A stretch of 64,000 bases of DNA, taken from Rhytidiadelphus loreus (Eukaryota > Streptophyta > Bryopsida > Hypnales > Hylocomiaceae). The notes under the pieces are model-generated. The model was not told the DNA's origin and searched no databases. It saw nothing but the letters and a program-made list of their open reading frames with translations. This document shows, in pieces, positions 14,312 to 27,223 of the stretch. Both the position numbers and the translations under genes were made by a program. Location: assembly GCA_947034895.1 (NCBI GenBank), contig OX344765.1, positions 46,567,001 through 46,631,000 of the forward strand, in the 5' to 3' direction. Position 1 is the stretch's first letter; each line of letters starts with the position of its first letter.

Positions 14312-16977
14312 ATGGCAGCAGCTGTCAGCTTCGTGGATCGACGCTTCGCGCGCGTGCGTGATTTGTTTCTGCGCCACGGGATGCGCTCGCAGCGTCTTCT
14401 TTTGGACGACGGCACCACCACTATGCACTGCTGGGTGCCACCTAATTCGTCAGGACCGCCGTTGTTGTTTGTCCATGGATTAGGCTGGGACGGCATGATG
14501 ACCTGGGCGAATCAGCTGGAGGTTTTTATGGAAGCCGGATTCGCTGTGTATGTGCCCGATCTGGTGTTTTTTGGTCAGTCTTCCACGGGAAGCTCCAAGC
14601 GCTCTGTGGCGTTTCAGGCGGAGTGCATGGTGGACATGCTGCGTAGGCTCAAGGTGGAGTCGCGTGTACATGTGTTGGGGACCAGCTATGGCGGGCTGGT
14701 TGTGTTGCATCTCGCATCCGAGTTTCCTGAACTGGTTCACAAGGTGAGCCTGCCGTGAAATTTTGTTTGCATGTTCTGAACATGTATTCTAGGGTTTAGG
14801 CGAATTCCATCACTGAGATAAACTGCAGCATCATTCTAGGACGGAGTCTTGTTCGGAGATATCTCAGTGCAGCCATTGTTTGTCACTACGTAATATAAAA
14901 AACCTGTAAAAGACTAGATTGTTGAATGTTTTGATTGGCTATTCCAGAACAGTGTAAATCAAGGTGCACTAAATTAGGTTTGAAACCCACTTAACACACG
15001 AATGTTGACACGAGAGTAAATCTTTAACCTTAATTGGACATCCTTGAACCGTTTCATGCTTCCCATTGCTCAAAGAACCTGGACCATTGATTATTGCAGA
15101 AAACATATGTTTCCTGTGCTAATCCGAGTTAGTGATTCTTGTTGTTGTCACTTTTTGAATGCTGTGTCTCTGTTTAGGTGACTGACCTACGCGCTTCTGC
15201 AACATGTTCATTGTTGTTATGGTGAATTCCAACGCCATAGCTGTTGCGCACCCCATTGACACCTTGCGTGGGATTGGAAGGTGGTGATTGCCAGCTCAGG
15301 CGTGTGCATGGACGCTGCGGATCGTGTCGCTTTACAGGAGAAGCTCAAAGTAGACGACGTGATGAGGATTCTATTGCCCAAGACTACGGAAGGAGTCAAA
15401 GAAGCCTTCAAGTTTCTCTTGTCTAATCCACCACGCTTACCTGAGTCTGCATACAAGGAGCTTTTGGAGGTACTTGCCACTCTAACTAACTATTCACCCG
15501 ATTTGGATCGGAGTAGGTCCGAGCTGGGTAAATAATGCATTTGTTTCCATTCATCAATTATCTTGTGGCTGGACACGGAATCTAGGGATGCATGTATATA
15601 TTGAAAGGAAGGGTCACCCAAAGTTTGGACGCAGACAGTGTTGGAATTAATGTTGAGCGAACTAGCATTCCAAAGATTGGCATGATTACTGCTTGAAAAA
15701 TCGGCTCCACTGGTCAAGATGAATTCAGAATTCGAGCTATTATGGATACCGATAGATTGTATCTAGATTTTCGTACAACCTAGTGTGGCCCTGTCTTCAG
15801 GTGATGCACCTAAAGAACAGAGATGCGAAGGTTGAACTTTACTCCGAAGGCACTCTCTGGACTGACAAGGTACACTTTCGGCCTACATTGACACAGGTGT
15901 GTGCCTCAACTGACGTTAACATAATTTGTGAGATTGTAATTTTTGGATAAGAGCTGAGTTTTCATGCAGTACAATGTGACTGGTTCTTATAGTTTTAGAC
16001 ATTCTCGTAACGAGAATTTTCGTCATGATTTTGGGGAGGTCTCTCTAATTATGGTGATCACAAGGTGGTCTTTCCATTATATGGGGAAGATTCTCTTCAG
16101 AATGTTGTCCAGTAAATTCCTGAAACTCAGTCGTTGTCGAAAGACTGTCTCAAGCTTCGTAGAAAGTAACTGTGTTGGAGGCTATTCCATGTCCAATTTT
16201 TGTTGCGGTCTTGAAGTTTGAAGCTCATTGTTGTAATCTACGTACCAAGTAGAGTAAAGCTTACTTATCTACCTGCAGACTTAGAGCTTTTCTCATGTAA
16301 TGTGTGAAGGAGGTGCTCTTGGTATGGGGGGAGAACGACAGGCTATTTGATACCGACCAGGGCCGGAAGCTGAAAAAGTATGCACTCTGTTTCTCTTGAA
16401 ACCTTTGTTTCTGTTATCCAGATGCATGATCTTTTTCTGATATGAGCATACCCGTGTAAACATTCCACATACGCCGCAAAGTTTCTACATGCCAACTTTG
16501 CTTCTTTAGGAGTGTGTATGTGGCACACCTTCATTTGCTTTTGTCCTCGATGAATACAACCCGTAGAGCCGTGGTTTGCATCTGTTGCTATTTTTGTCTC
16601 GAATGTGCGCAATTGAATCGAGATTGCTGGTCTTCATTTGGGCATTGCCGGGTTCTCTTTATTACGTTTGTCCCTGTTCTCCAATTGATTGCAATCCTAG
16701 GTCACCCTTTCTCAGATACACATACTATTGTAAGATCATGTCTTTGTCTAGATTTTACAAGTGAGTGTAGGTGGCTCTCCATTAGTAGAATGATGAGTCC
16801 AATTAAGGCTAATCTTTGGAATCTTTTGATGGAATGATCAGGCATCTTGGCGGTAATGCACCACTAGTGATTATTAAGAAAGCAGGGCACCTGCTTGAAT
16901 CCGAAGCTCCAAGAGCATTCAACAATGCGGTTCTTGCTTTCTTGAAAGATGAATCGCTTCATCAGAGCAGATTATAG
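14312..16977 (+). CDS. Alpha/beta-hydrolase fold protein, copy 1 (5 exons)
   Basis: Exons 14312-14743, 15281-15469, 15801-15896, 16310-16377 and 16842-16977 give 306 residues with every junction in phase. It belongs to the plant serine-hydrolase group of the alpha/beta fold. The oxyanion/HG motif VHGLGWD is at 54-60 and the nucleophile elbow GTSYGG puts Ser125 in G-x-S-x-G. Asp249 lies in VWGENDRLF and His278 in AGHLLE, completing a triad. The cap region begins with VVIASSGVCMDAADR. No signal peptide is evident, so it is probably cytosolic. Exon 3 could end at 15869 (also in phase), but the paralogue has GC at that point, which favours 15896. The substrate cannot be read from sequence; esterase or lipase-type activity is inferred from the family. 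It lies 1.85 kb downstream of the OPR gene on the same strand. A second copy is at 49582-52431. Confidence 0.88.
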
Positions 16978-18272
16978 CAGTGCAGCACGATTTGCTATTG
17001 GTCGCACAAAAAAGACTTTGAGGGCAAACTTCTGAGCTACTTTAAAAGAATAAAATGAACTCATTTTCATGTCTCTAAAGTATTGTTTATTGCATCCCAT
17101 CCCCCACTTTTAAGTTTGAGAGGCATATTACCAAATCATCGTTGAGAAAATGGTTCTAAGGGATGTAGGGTAGGTTGGAATGTCATTAACTCGTAAGTGC
17201 TAGTATATGAGCATTAAAATTGAAAATGTGTTTTTGTCAGTTTGTGGGAGTGGGAAGGTCTTTTCAACTATTGAGTAGGAAGGAAGTTTACATGTATATA
17301 TTGCATACAATGCATAGGTCATGTTGACACAAAAAGTGAACACTAGGGACTATTTGTTAACTCCCATCAACATCAACCCTTTTTAATTGGCACGATGGAG
17401 CCAAATTATACAATTTCAAAATAAATCTCTATTTGTTACCAAATAAAAGTAGTATTTATTTGTCAAAAATATTCCATTTCTATCTAAAACGTGGATGAAG
17501 ATATCAATAAGGGATGAAAAAGTTCATGCAAATAATTGTAAAGTGTTTTTTGGTCCAAAAGATAAATGACTATAGTTAATAATACAACCCTAAACCAAAT
17601 TTTAAGTGATTGTCACTTTGGCACTTTCTCAAAAGTTAAAAACAAATATTGACCTAATCAACACTAGCTATAAGAAGGCCATATTCATTAAATTGAGACA
17701 AAGTGGATTCTCATTTAAATCATCTTCCTAAATTTAGTATGTAGAAGAGTTCATTAAATTGAGACAATTCAATAAATTGAAACCATAAGATGCCAAGAGA
17801 ATGAAGGATTTCTATAGGTATAAGAAATTAGTTGGCACTTTTTTAGCTTTACAAAACAAATGTGATGGGCAATGGAATTACAATGAAGAACCTACAAAAT
17901 ACAAAATATAATACAAAAAATAAAAATAAAAATAAAAATATATTATATTGTGTAACATTTATAACATCAAATTCTAAAATAATATAAATAAGATCAAAAC
18001 AATGAACTAAAAGAATTTGAAAACTAAATTTATTTCTTCCTCCACACCTTTTTTATTATATATATATTTTTTGAGACATGTTTAAAAAAAACTATCACTA
18101 CTAAAACTCCTTACAATCTTTTTATTTTTCCTTATTTTTTTTTCTTCTTCTTAAAGTTAGAAAAATAACCTACAAACTCAAAAAATTCCTAATGACTTCC
18201 TATGCCTACAAACTATTCATCTTCACTCTGAAGATACATTATTGCTTTCACCAAATACATATGCATCCACTA
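16978..18272. other. AT-rich intergenic stretch
   Basis: No gene was seen. The words GGCCATATTCATTAAATTGA (17676) match the TIR of the small element at 46034-46286, so a decayed copy of that MITE family may be present here. An A-rich (AAAAATA)n-like tract lies near 17900-17940. Confidence 0.45.
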
Positions 18273-18503
18273 AAATGCCACATTTAACTACTTTTGGACT
18301 ATTTAATGAATTCTAAACAAAACATCCAAAAATCTCCAAATAATAACATTAGGGGATCCCCCAATGTTTGTATACATCTCCCGATATTTTGCCTAGATCT
18401 CCGGATGTTTTGCATTATTTCTTGATGATCTAGTTTTTTTTCTTTGGATGACCATTACTAATTTTGGACTTTTTAAAGTTTAAAAGTAGTTAAATGTGGC
18501 ATT
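18273..18503. mobile_element. Possible small TIR element, about 230 bp
   Basis: The left end AATGCCACATTTAACTACTTT is mirrored by AAAGTAGTTAAATGTGGCATT-type sequence on the right (18482-18503). The interior is non-coding. No flanking duplication was confirmed, so it could also be a simple inverted repeat. Confidence 0.45.
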
Positions 18504-18529
18504 GAAGTCTTGATGATAGCATTAGAGAA

Positions 18530-18889
18530 AAAATGAGGCCTCTAGAGGGTTGATCCAGTAGCAGCTAAACTAGCCTCCCAACTTTTTTTTTTGGCAAAAT
18601 TTTTTTTTCCCCCCTAAAATCACCCCCTCAAACTTGCAGTTTTCAATGCTATCAGTGGCACAAGAACCTAGTTTTACATTTTTTTTTCTCAAAAAAAACT
18701 GAAAATTTAGTCATAGGAAAAAAAACTGAAAAAAATAAAATTTAGTCATTGGGGTTGATTGCTCCGACGATATTCATCCAAGCTGACTTTCCTCTGCAAC
18801 TAGATTCCGGCTAGGAACTACTTTGAAAACAATAGCTTTATTTGGTCACTCCGGAGCAGCCCTCTAGAGGCCTCATTTTTTCTCTAATG
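18530..18889 (+). mobile_element. 360-bp deletion derivative (MITE) of the hAT-like element at 27362-33584
   Basis: The ends CATTAGAGAAAAAATGAGG and its inverse are terminal inverted repeats. The left ~200 bp matches the reverse complement of the right end of the 6.2-kb element (shared ACCTAGTTTTACATTTTT-like and TTTTCAATGCT words). The right ~150 bp matches the reverse complement of its left end (CTGACTTTCCTCT, GAACTACTTTGAAAACAATAGCTT-type sequence, TTTGGTCACTCCGGAG). So both ends of the autonomous type are kept and the transposase is missing. Relative to that element it lies in the opposite orientation. No clear target-site duplication is visible. Confidence 0.85.
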
Positions 18890-19181
18890 CAATTTGTGGT
18901 TTGGGAATTTTGATTTTCAAATCAAAAGTGCCTACTTTCAAATGTGACTTTCAAGCAGTCATAATGCAGTCCATGTGCGTCCAACTTGGAGAGATAGCCT
19001 TGTCCTCGCACCAAGAATTCCCTTGTTTTGTGTCCCATCCAACATATGTTTCTTCATTGGTGTGATGAAAAGACGTAGGTGTCCAATATTGCAGTTGAAT
19101 GGAATTGACATGCTCTAAATTTGGATTAGGATTTGTTAGAGCTCGAGCAAGCCAAAATGGACGAAGGTCACTATCAGCGGG

Positions 19182-21565
19182 TCACACAATAAGTATGTAA
19201 CCTACATATACATCACGGCCAACATGAAATGAAGGAGGTGCACGATCAAGCCTATGACCAACAAAAGGTGCATCTTCCGCAAACTCCTCATGCATCGTAC
19301 CATCATCTAGGTATTGGACTTCCACCTCATCGGCAATTTGAGAATTTGGCCAAAATCCATCATGCAATGTCTCATGCACTACAAATGGTGCATTGAGAGA
19401 ACTTCTCACACCTTCCCAATATTTTTGCACTAGTTCATTCTTTCTCCGAAACTCTTCAGATAAGTCCTGATTACCCATTATCCCCCACAATGCAATGTAC
19501 CGATCTAAACCCTTGCAAATCTTATCAAAGCAATGCATTTGTTGAGGTGCCAAAGGTAGAAGACTACCCCCTGGTACTTTAGGGTGCCCATCTATTGTCT
19601 CCTTCCACAAGCGAATCCTCCCATCCTCCTTCAACAACCAATCAACATTGGTTCAAAGGATCTTGTACTACATCAATGGCCACCCATTAGAATCCTTATA
19701 AAATTTGAATTGTTGTGCTTGAGAATGGCCTTGTAGAGAATCATCGCATGTATGCAAGTACCCTTCTACAAATTACTTAAAATCAGGAACCTCCTCAATG
19801 AAATGAAGAATCACAGGTTGTGTTTTGCAATCCATGAAAGACTTCATCAACCTTGGAAGCGTAGGGTAGTCATTTGTCTTCAATTTGGTGCTCCAACGAC
19901 CAAATAATGCATCAATGTCCTCATGAGTGTGTTCAACAATGAGGAAACTGATGTATATTTCTTGAAAAATAGCTCTATAGACAAGGAGAGAACAAAATGC
20001 AAAAACCTATTGATTCTTGTTGTCGCCAAAAGCATTGTCAAGTTGAAGAGTCAATGTTGGAGGAAGAGGTTGAGCTTCCACCAACTCTTTAAGAAGTGAC
20101 CCAAGGGATTCCACACAAATATCAAAGTCTTTTAACAAAACCTTTATAAAATCAGAACAGTCACCTCCTACAAATAGTTGACTAGATGAATGCTTTGGTT
20201 GCACCTCCAAATCTCACAACAATTTTGCAATGGACTCAATGGTATGGTTGGAGTCTATTGAAAAGATGTCCAAGTTGTAGTGCGCATATTGCACATCTCC
20301 ATGAGCATGAGCAATCATGCCCGTAATAGCAACATACATTTTTATGAAAGAATCATTTCCTTTACTCTTATGAGAGTAATGGGGTGAAGCGGTCTTGGAG
20401 TGATCCATCTTATCATGGATTATAGTCAGAACCTTGTCAAGATACATCTCAGACATTGAGCGGTTTCCATAATACAAGCCCCTATGTGCCTTCTATCCCA
20501 ATAGATACACTTTCAATTTGTTAGACCACACTTCTTGCGCCTGTAAATGTGGAGTGCAAGCACTCTTGAGTTGCTTATATCTATCGCAAGTTCTACAATG
20601 AGCAAAACTATCTCCTTTGGCCTTTGGAGCATACTCTGGAAAAGAATGACGTCATATATTGCTCAATCCACTAGTTGAAATATATTGTAGTTGAAGTGAA
20701 GAATTCACGTTGTTGATCTCTAGCAACTTGTCCTTCCATCGAAATGCAAATGGTAGGACCATAGAAGGGACTTTTTCTCTGGACTCAAGGGTCCTCAATT
20801 TGTGCAGCATTGTGTCCGCTTTATTCTCCACTAATAATCAAAGAGTTGTTGTGGCTTGCAAAGTGTGTGCCTATAAAAGGTAGCCTTCAATACTCCATGG
20901 ATGGTGCACCAAGCAACCAAACAAATTTCATGGTTTGCCAAGGTGGTCATGCCCATTCCATTGGAATCATTATGGGTTTGCTTGTGCACGTCAAGTAGAC
21001 GTGACTTGCGCCAAAACACTCCACCGTCAATATGAAGTAGAGATCAAATGGCTTGAATTTGCCCACATGAAAATGGTTGCAAGCAATTCTTGTAACAACA
21101 TTTCATACTATAAACATCAGCAATTGCTTGTGCTGTGAGGAGGGCTTCTTTCTTTAAGAGATTGGTGGGCTCAATCTTCTCATGCGAGCTATTGTAGGAA
21201 CAAACTCTAGTCCGAACACACCGCCTAGAACTGTTTGAAGAGATTGTGTTATTAAAGAGATGCATTTGCTCGTGATCATATAAGATGGCACCATTGAGGT
21301 AGACCCTTGAAATGTGCCAGGAGTGCATAAATCACATCCACTCAAACAGAACATCTGCCTCACACAAAGATTCTACAATTTGAATTGCAACCCGGTTGTC
21401 ACCAAGTGGCATTTCATCCATGTCAATAACGAGATTTGCATCGACACTATGACAAATTTCTTTTGCCACCTCTACCCCCTCTTCATTTCTAAGTGTGACG
21501 CATTTGGTATACTAAGAAGCACGAAGAAATCCCTTGTAGGCTGCGACACCTGGTGGCAAAGTTGA
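19182..21565 (-). pseudogene. Decayed DUF7869-like transposon-associated protein gene
   Basis: Read on the minus strand, one frame from about 20640 to 19182 encodes a coherent protein interrupted only by stops at 20493, 20214, 20007, 19773, 19668 and 19653. Landmarks are CRTCDRYKQLKSACT, IIHDKMDHSKTASPHYS, GMIAHAHGDVQYAHY, PPTLTLQLDN, HTHEDIDALFGRWS and HFIEEVPDFK. These resemble the DUF7869 domain found in multi-copy, probably transposon-derived plant proteins; the assignment is from memory of the family. Upstream, in another frame (about 21565-20831), are more family-like parts: a Cys-rich piece (CCYKNCLQPF) and VHKQTHNDSNG. With six nonsense codons it cannot make a full product. Confidence 0.7.
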
Positions 21566-23876
21566 CACCCGAACTATAAACTCGTTGATATCTGGAGTAT
21601 CCATTCTGCGCGTGAAAGAACACCAATTAATTTAGACTATTGTGAGTATCCTCGAGATGAGGATAATGAAAAAATACAACATGTCGAAAAAATGAGGTCC
21701 AAATTACCCTCGACTAGAAGGTAAAATTGTAGACCATTTGACGATCACTTATAATAATTCATTCACTTAAACTAAAGTAGTGAACATGCAAAAATTGGCA
21801 CCAAAAAACCAGGAATTTAATCTTATTTCTTTGCATTCCCTAGAAGAAGAATTAAGAATTTTATTACTAAGGTCTGCCTAACTCTCTTATAGTCTTATTC
21901 AATAGTAATGAATACAAACCTATCTTTAATTTGAAGATACGAGAAGGCAGAGATTGAGAGATATCATGCATTCCTACAGACGGTTTTAGAGTGTCAAAGT
22001 GACTATGTAGATCAACTTTGTATCTTCAAATCAATCATAGACTACAAGACAAGACATTCCTAGAACGAATGGATCAAAGAAGAACATGAAGAACAAGTCT
22101 TACTCTATGTTGCATGTGCTAATTACCATTGAATGGAAGAGAAATGTGAAAATTAATAATACCAATCATTCTTGATTTCATGAGATTCTATAATTCCTAA
22201 GCATCAAGAAGTGTATTTATAATACATACAAAGGTTATTTATGCTATCCTCGAGGCAAAGATAAATTTTCTACAATAATTACTCTCTATAGATGTCAATT
22301 ATTGTGCTCAGGCACACTTTCATGTTCTTGATATGATTTATCATGGAGTCCAAGAAAAGTGACAATATGAACCTTGGGAAGATATGAGGAGGACTTCTAG
22401 CGACTATAGATGTCTATGATATTAAGGTAAGGCACAACCATAGTAAACTACGAATCGTGTACACGAATAATGTATCTTTGAGTCGAAGATAAATATAACA
22501 TGGCATATACCTATGTATAACACTACGGAGCAAGAGCAAGAAACTAGAATTCAATGAAAAGGGAACATGTGAAATAGAAGAAGAAGAAACAAGCTTGAAT
22601 TTACAACAATCCGTGCAAAAAACATTCACCTAGTCACATAAACACATAAATGAAATGCAAAACATAAGATCAAAGGCCGTGCCGTAGCAATGTCTGCAAA
22701 AGGTCACGAAGGAGGGAAAATTAGAAAACAAGAGAGAACAAATGAGGTACTTGAGGAAGAGAGACGATGCACCCATTGGCGGGACAAAATGAGAGGGAAA
22801 TACAACGGCATTTGAATTGTTCATGATTTTTTGGACGTAGGGGAGAAGTACCTCCTTGGATTAGGGGGCCACTAACATTCTCATCGCCCGAATAATGACA
22901 ACAATGTGGAATATCTAGGAGCTTTTCATGAATAGAAATGGGATCTAACGTTCCACCGATGTTTTTGAGATTTTAATAGAAGGGTTTATAGTTTGTGGAA
23001 TTTTTGGCAGTCGCCTTTTCTTGGAGAATGTGGAAATATTCTTTAAAAGCACAACGAAATTTTGGATTTGGTAAATTTGGCAATTCTTACCCCACCCACC
23101 AACCGACCTTCTTTTTAAAATAGATTATTCTAATGTCTGATTTAGATCAATGTCTAGAGGAGATAACCCCATGAATTTGACACATGATGGGTCGAATGTG
23201 CATTGATTTGTAGGATTTAGGGTTTAGGAATCATGGTTCAGGGTTTAGGGGCTATTGCAAAGTCTTCAAGAAATGTAAATTATATGCTCACAAATTCTAT
23301 GGTTTATATAGCTTGTTTTTTAAAATAACATTGACAATTTATATGTATTTTTAAAATTCCAGTATCTAAAAATTGACAGATGTTCATTATTTGAAATTTA
23401 TTGGATCCTGTATTTCTTAATTTTTTTTAAATGGACAATACATAGGTCACATGCCATAGGACAAAGTGTAGGGTCAATATAAGTGAGACATGTTGTAGCA
23501 TTGTGTCACATTGTGTTTTCATTTCATTTTCAATTAGGATCTATTTGTTAGGTAAATGCTCATGTAATGCTTGAATGATACATACTAAGAAATAATTTGG
23601 ATACTACTCTAAAATGACGAAAGTAATGTTTTTGTGTAGATCTCGAAGTGTAACTTCATTCTTTTTATGACTCAGTGTAAGTACATTCATAAATATTTAG
23701 AAAACATTCATGAAAAACAAATTTAGAGATTTTTTCACGGGAATGAGACAATTTGAACTATGAATTTCTTTTGGATTGTCCCAATTGTAATAATTATAGG
23801 TACCCTAAAACATTGAAAATGTGATAATTCAAACATTGAATTCAAAATGAAATCACAAGTGTTTTATTTTAGTGTA
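21566..23876. other. Intergenic region, nothing recognised
   Basis: Moderately AT-rich with many small frames, none like a known family. Part of it may be the 5' flank of the element that carried the DUF7869-like gene. Degenerate TTTAGGG-type words (GGATTTAGGGTTTAGG) occur near 23215-23250. Confidence 0.4.
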
Positions 23877-26800
23877 CCAAATTCACTTGGGGAGGTCACT
23901 TCCTTTTATGTTTTATAACCACGTGCATTAACCGGATATTTGTTTGGGGGCTATTTGCCTAATAATTATGATTTCAAGGGACCCTTGTAGTAGAAAAAAA
24001 GCTACTTAGTCTTGCTTTTAAACACCCTATAGGTAATTATAGATGAAAATCTAGCTTAATTCTTGGCATGCTATAGTACTTATAAACTTTAGGAATTTTG
24101 TTTAACTTGTTTGATAATGAAGGATTTTAGAATGAATGTTGGGCTTGAAAACATAAAATGTACATTAAAAAATTAGGATCAAATTTAAAAGTAACATGAA
24201 ACAAACAATAATTGATTAACCATGCATTCAAACCCTCGGACAAGTTACTCTACAAAAAGTAGAAAACGACGTGACTTAAACTATAGGGTGCATTTTATTC
24301 ATTATAAAACAAATTTATAAATTATTTGGGTCTATTTTAGTGTGGATTTAATTCCCAATACATCATTATATGTAAAATAGAATATTGAAAAATCTCTTGA
24401 TTTAAAAAAAAGTAGATATAAATTATAAATTAGTGTGAATAAAATCAAAGAAGAAAAAAAATTAATATTAGGATGAGTATAAAACCCTGGTCCTTCTAAT
24501 AGGAAGAATGAAAAAGAATACGTTTTTAACCATTTAATGCTTTGGATATTGTAGCTAGATGCATTGGATTTTAGACACTTCTCTACCAAGATTAATACCA
24601 ACAAAATAAAATAGATTAAAGTAGAAATTAACTATGCAATTGTATTCTCAATTAGAGTGGGGGTATTCTGTCAAAACTAGATAATAATTCAATAGTAGAA
24701 TTGGAAGATCATAGTGTATTTGAATTGGATTATGTACATTCAAAAATGAGATTTTTGAAGATGTGTGCCTTTAGGATTAAATAGAATTTTGGTTAAAATT
24801 CAAAAATAGAAGTAAAGAGATTTATCAGTTTTTTATATCATCACCTCCCAATTGCAACCATTTATATCAAGTAAAATAGACTCACACACAATTATTGTAA
24901 AGTTTATTAGTGAGAATGATGTTTGAGTTAAATAGAATTGTGGTTAAACTTTCAAAAATAAAAATAAAGTGATTTAGCAATGTCCAATGTCATCACCTCT
25001 TTCTTACCACCTTTCAAATCAAGAACAAATTCGCATATCATTATTGTGAAGTTTATGAATGAGAATGACTTTTGAGTTAAATAGAAATTTGGTCAAATTT
25101 TTTTAAATAAAATTAAAAAATTTAGCAATGTTTGATGTATCACTTCTCCGTTCCAACCTTTCATATCAAGAATACACTCTCACACATAATTGTTGTGAAG
25201 TTTATGAGTGAAAGTGACTTAGCCATATACAATTTAGGACAAAATTTTATATGTTGAAAATTGAAAAGAGTTGGTACATAGATCAAGATTAGAACACGTA
25301 TACTATTAGAACATGAACATCAAAATACAATTCAAACAAGCAAATCAAGATAACAAACTTTCAAATTAAAAAAACTATAGTATAGTAAGTTAGTTGTATT
25401 TGTAAGAATTTATTGTATTTTCAAATATGTGCAATACTTTTGTGTTTTCTTCACAAGTATTTTGATAGTTAGAGAACTCTAAATTGATTTTTTTCTTCCA
25501 GTAGTTGTATATTATGAATGGCATATTCTAAATTTAAGAACATGAGTTCTAATTCTTCATACGTTTGAGGTTATTTTCATTTTGGACACTTGAATGATCG
25601 CAATGTGGTTGCGTGACCACTAAAGGGTTAATACAATACATGGATGAGAATAACCCCTCAAAGCCACTAAAGCCAAAAAATAGTGAATGGATAGTTCAGT
25701 AGTCCATACACTTCCTAGCAATTGAATGGTTTTCATTCAAATTTTTTTAGACTTCCTCGAGTGAGTGCACAATAGATGGTGGTGGAAATTATCAAATTGA
25801 TGTGACATTAATCTTTTTATACAATAAGATGTGTTAAAAATGAATCATCAAAGATGCTTTCTTAGTGTATTTTATTACCTTCCAACTTCTTATTTGGGAT
25901 CTCAAATTTAGCCATAAAAATGGTCTTTTTTTAATTTGAACCTAACTAATGAAAAGTTTCTACTCCAATTTGAAATTTTGAAAAATTCCTAAAATTGATT
26001 ATTTTATTGCAATGTGAAGTTTAGGAATATAACCATAGTTTACTAATTTTCTAATTATAGAATGACACGTAAATTTGGTTAACATCGTCATGTTCTACAT
26101 TATAATGTATGTCTATGACAAAAATTTCCCTTAGTTATAATGCATTTTGATTGTTGCATGTACCTAATTTGATGTCAATTCCAATTGTCAATTGAAATAT
26201 CAAATATATATGATGAGATTTATAAAAAGATTTGATTGTTGATATAGTTATTATTAAAAGTTTCTACTCTAATTGCCTTCAAGTAATGTGAAATGTTGTA
26301 AAAAATTGGCAACTTGTTATAAATTGGAGTGTTTATAAGTTTAGAGTTCATAGTAACAAATTTCATAATTTTGGGACCTACAAAACATAAGATAATAACC
26401 TTGATACACCAACATCTTCATATTAAACACTTTAGTGAGTGTACTATGAAATGTCAATTAGATAATAATGTGATGAGAATTCTAACGATAGGAACAATTG
26501 ATCAAAAAAGAAGTCTATAATGTGAAAAAAAGAAATTTATTAAAAGAGTGAAAATTGTATCAAAGATGTGCATTTCAAGGGTCAAAACACTATTTACAAG
26601 CTAGGCTTATCCTTTCGTGTGCTATGCTTTCATTGGCCAAATCCTCCCAACCTATTGACTTTTTTGTCGAAGCATCCAACCACCTATACTTTGGAATTTA
26701 AAAAAAACCCACAATAGCTTGTTATGTAAATCTAACCATAAACAAAGATGGTCAACTTGATTCTTCAAAGGATCACTTCAAGTGCATCTTCCTCTAAATA

Positions 26801-27223
26801 TTTTTAATAATAGAAAAAACACTTCAAAAACTAAAGTGACCACATTCTAGTTGTTTAGGAAGTTAAGGGTTAAATGATTAATCAATTATTGTTTGTTTCA
26901 TGTTGCTTTTGAGTTGGATCCTAATTTTTTTTATGTACATTGCATGTTTTCACACCAAACATTCATCCTAAAATCCTTCATTATCAAACAAAACCAAATA
27001 TCTAAAGTTTATAAATACTATAGCGTGTCAAGAATTAAGCTAGATTTTCATTTATAATTACCTATAGGGTGTTTAAAATTAAGACTAAGTAGCTTTTCTA
27101 CTAAAAGGGTCCCTTAAAATCATAATTACTAGGTAAATAGCCCCCAAACAAATATCCAGTTAACACACGTGGTTACAAAACATAAAGGAAAGTGACCTCC
27201 TTGAGGGAATTTGGATGAATGAA
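23877..27223. mobile_element. 3.3-kb structure with about 330-bp inverted ends
   Basis: The left arm (about 23877-24217) and right arm (about 26874-27223) are reverse complements with roughly 10-15% mismatch by eye. Examples are GGGGGCTATTTGCCTA and AATTATGATTT with AGGGACCCTT on the left, and AAGGGTCCCTTAAAATCATAATTA and TAGCCCCCAAACAAATAT-type sequence on the right. Long TIRs with an AT-rich non-coding interior suggest a non-autonomous Mutator-like or similar DNA transposon. No flanking duplication was confirmed. Confidence 0.6.
24775..25215. repeat. Three tandem copies of an about 147-bp unit
   Basis: Each unit contains TTAAATAGAA, TTTGGTNAAA-type sequence, ATCAC, ATATCAAG and ATTGTGAAGTTTAT followed by GAGTGAAAGTGACTT or variants. 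Copies begin at about 24777, 24927 and 25075. They lie inside the large inverted-repeat structure and are non-coding. Confidence 0.65.

Noticed and set aside
15801..15869. Earlier donor (GTACAC) for exon 3 of hydrolase copy 1
   Set aside because: The paralogue has GC at this site; the later donor GTGTGT is present in both copies and keeps frame.
16510..16570. Short coding-like stretch (AFVLDEYNP then stop) in intron 4 of both hydrolases
   Set aside because: Conserved between copies only as much as the surrounding intron, and including it would truncate the protein before its catalytic His.
24850..25215. CRISPR-like array in the 147-bp tandem repeats
   Set aside because: Contiguous tandem copies without spacers, in a plant genome context.
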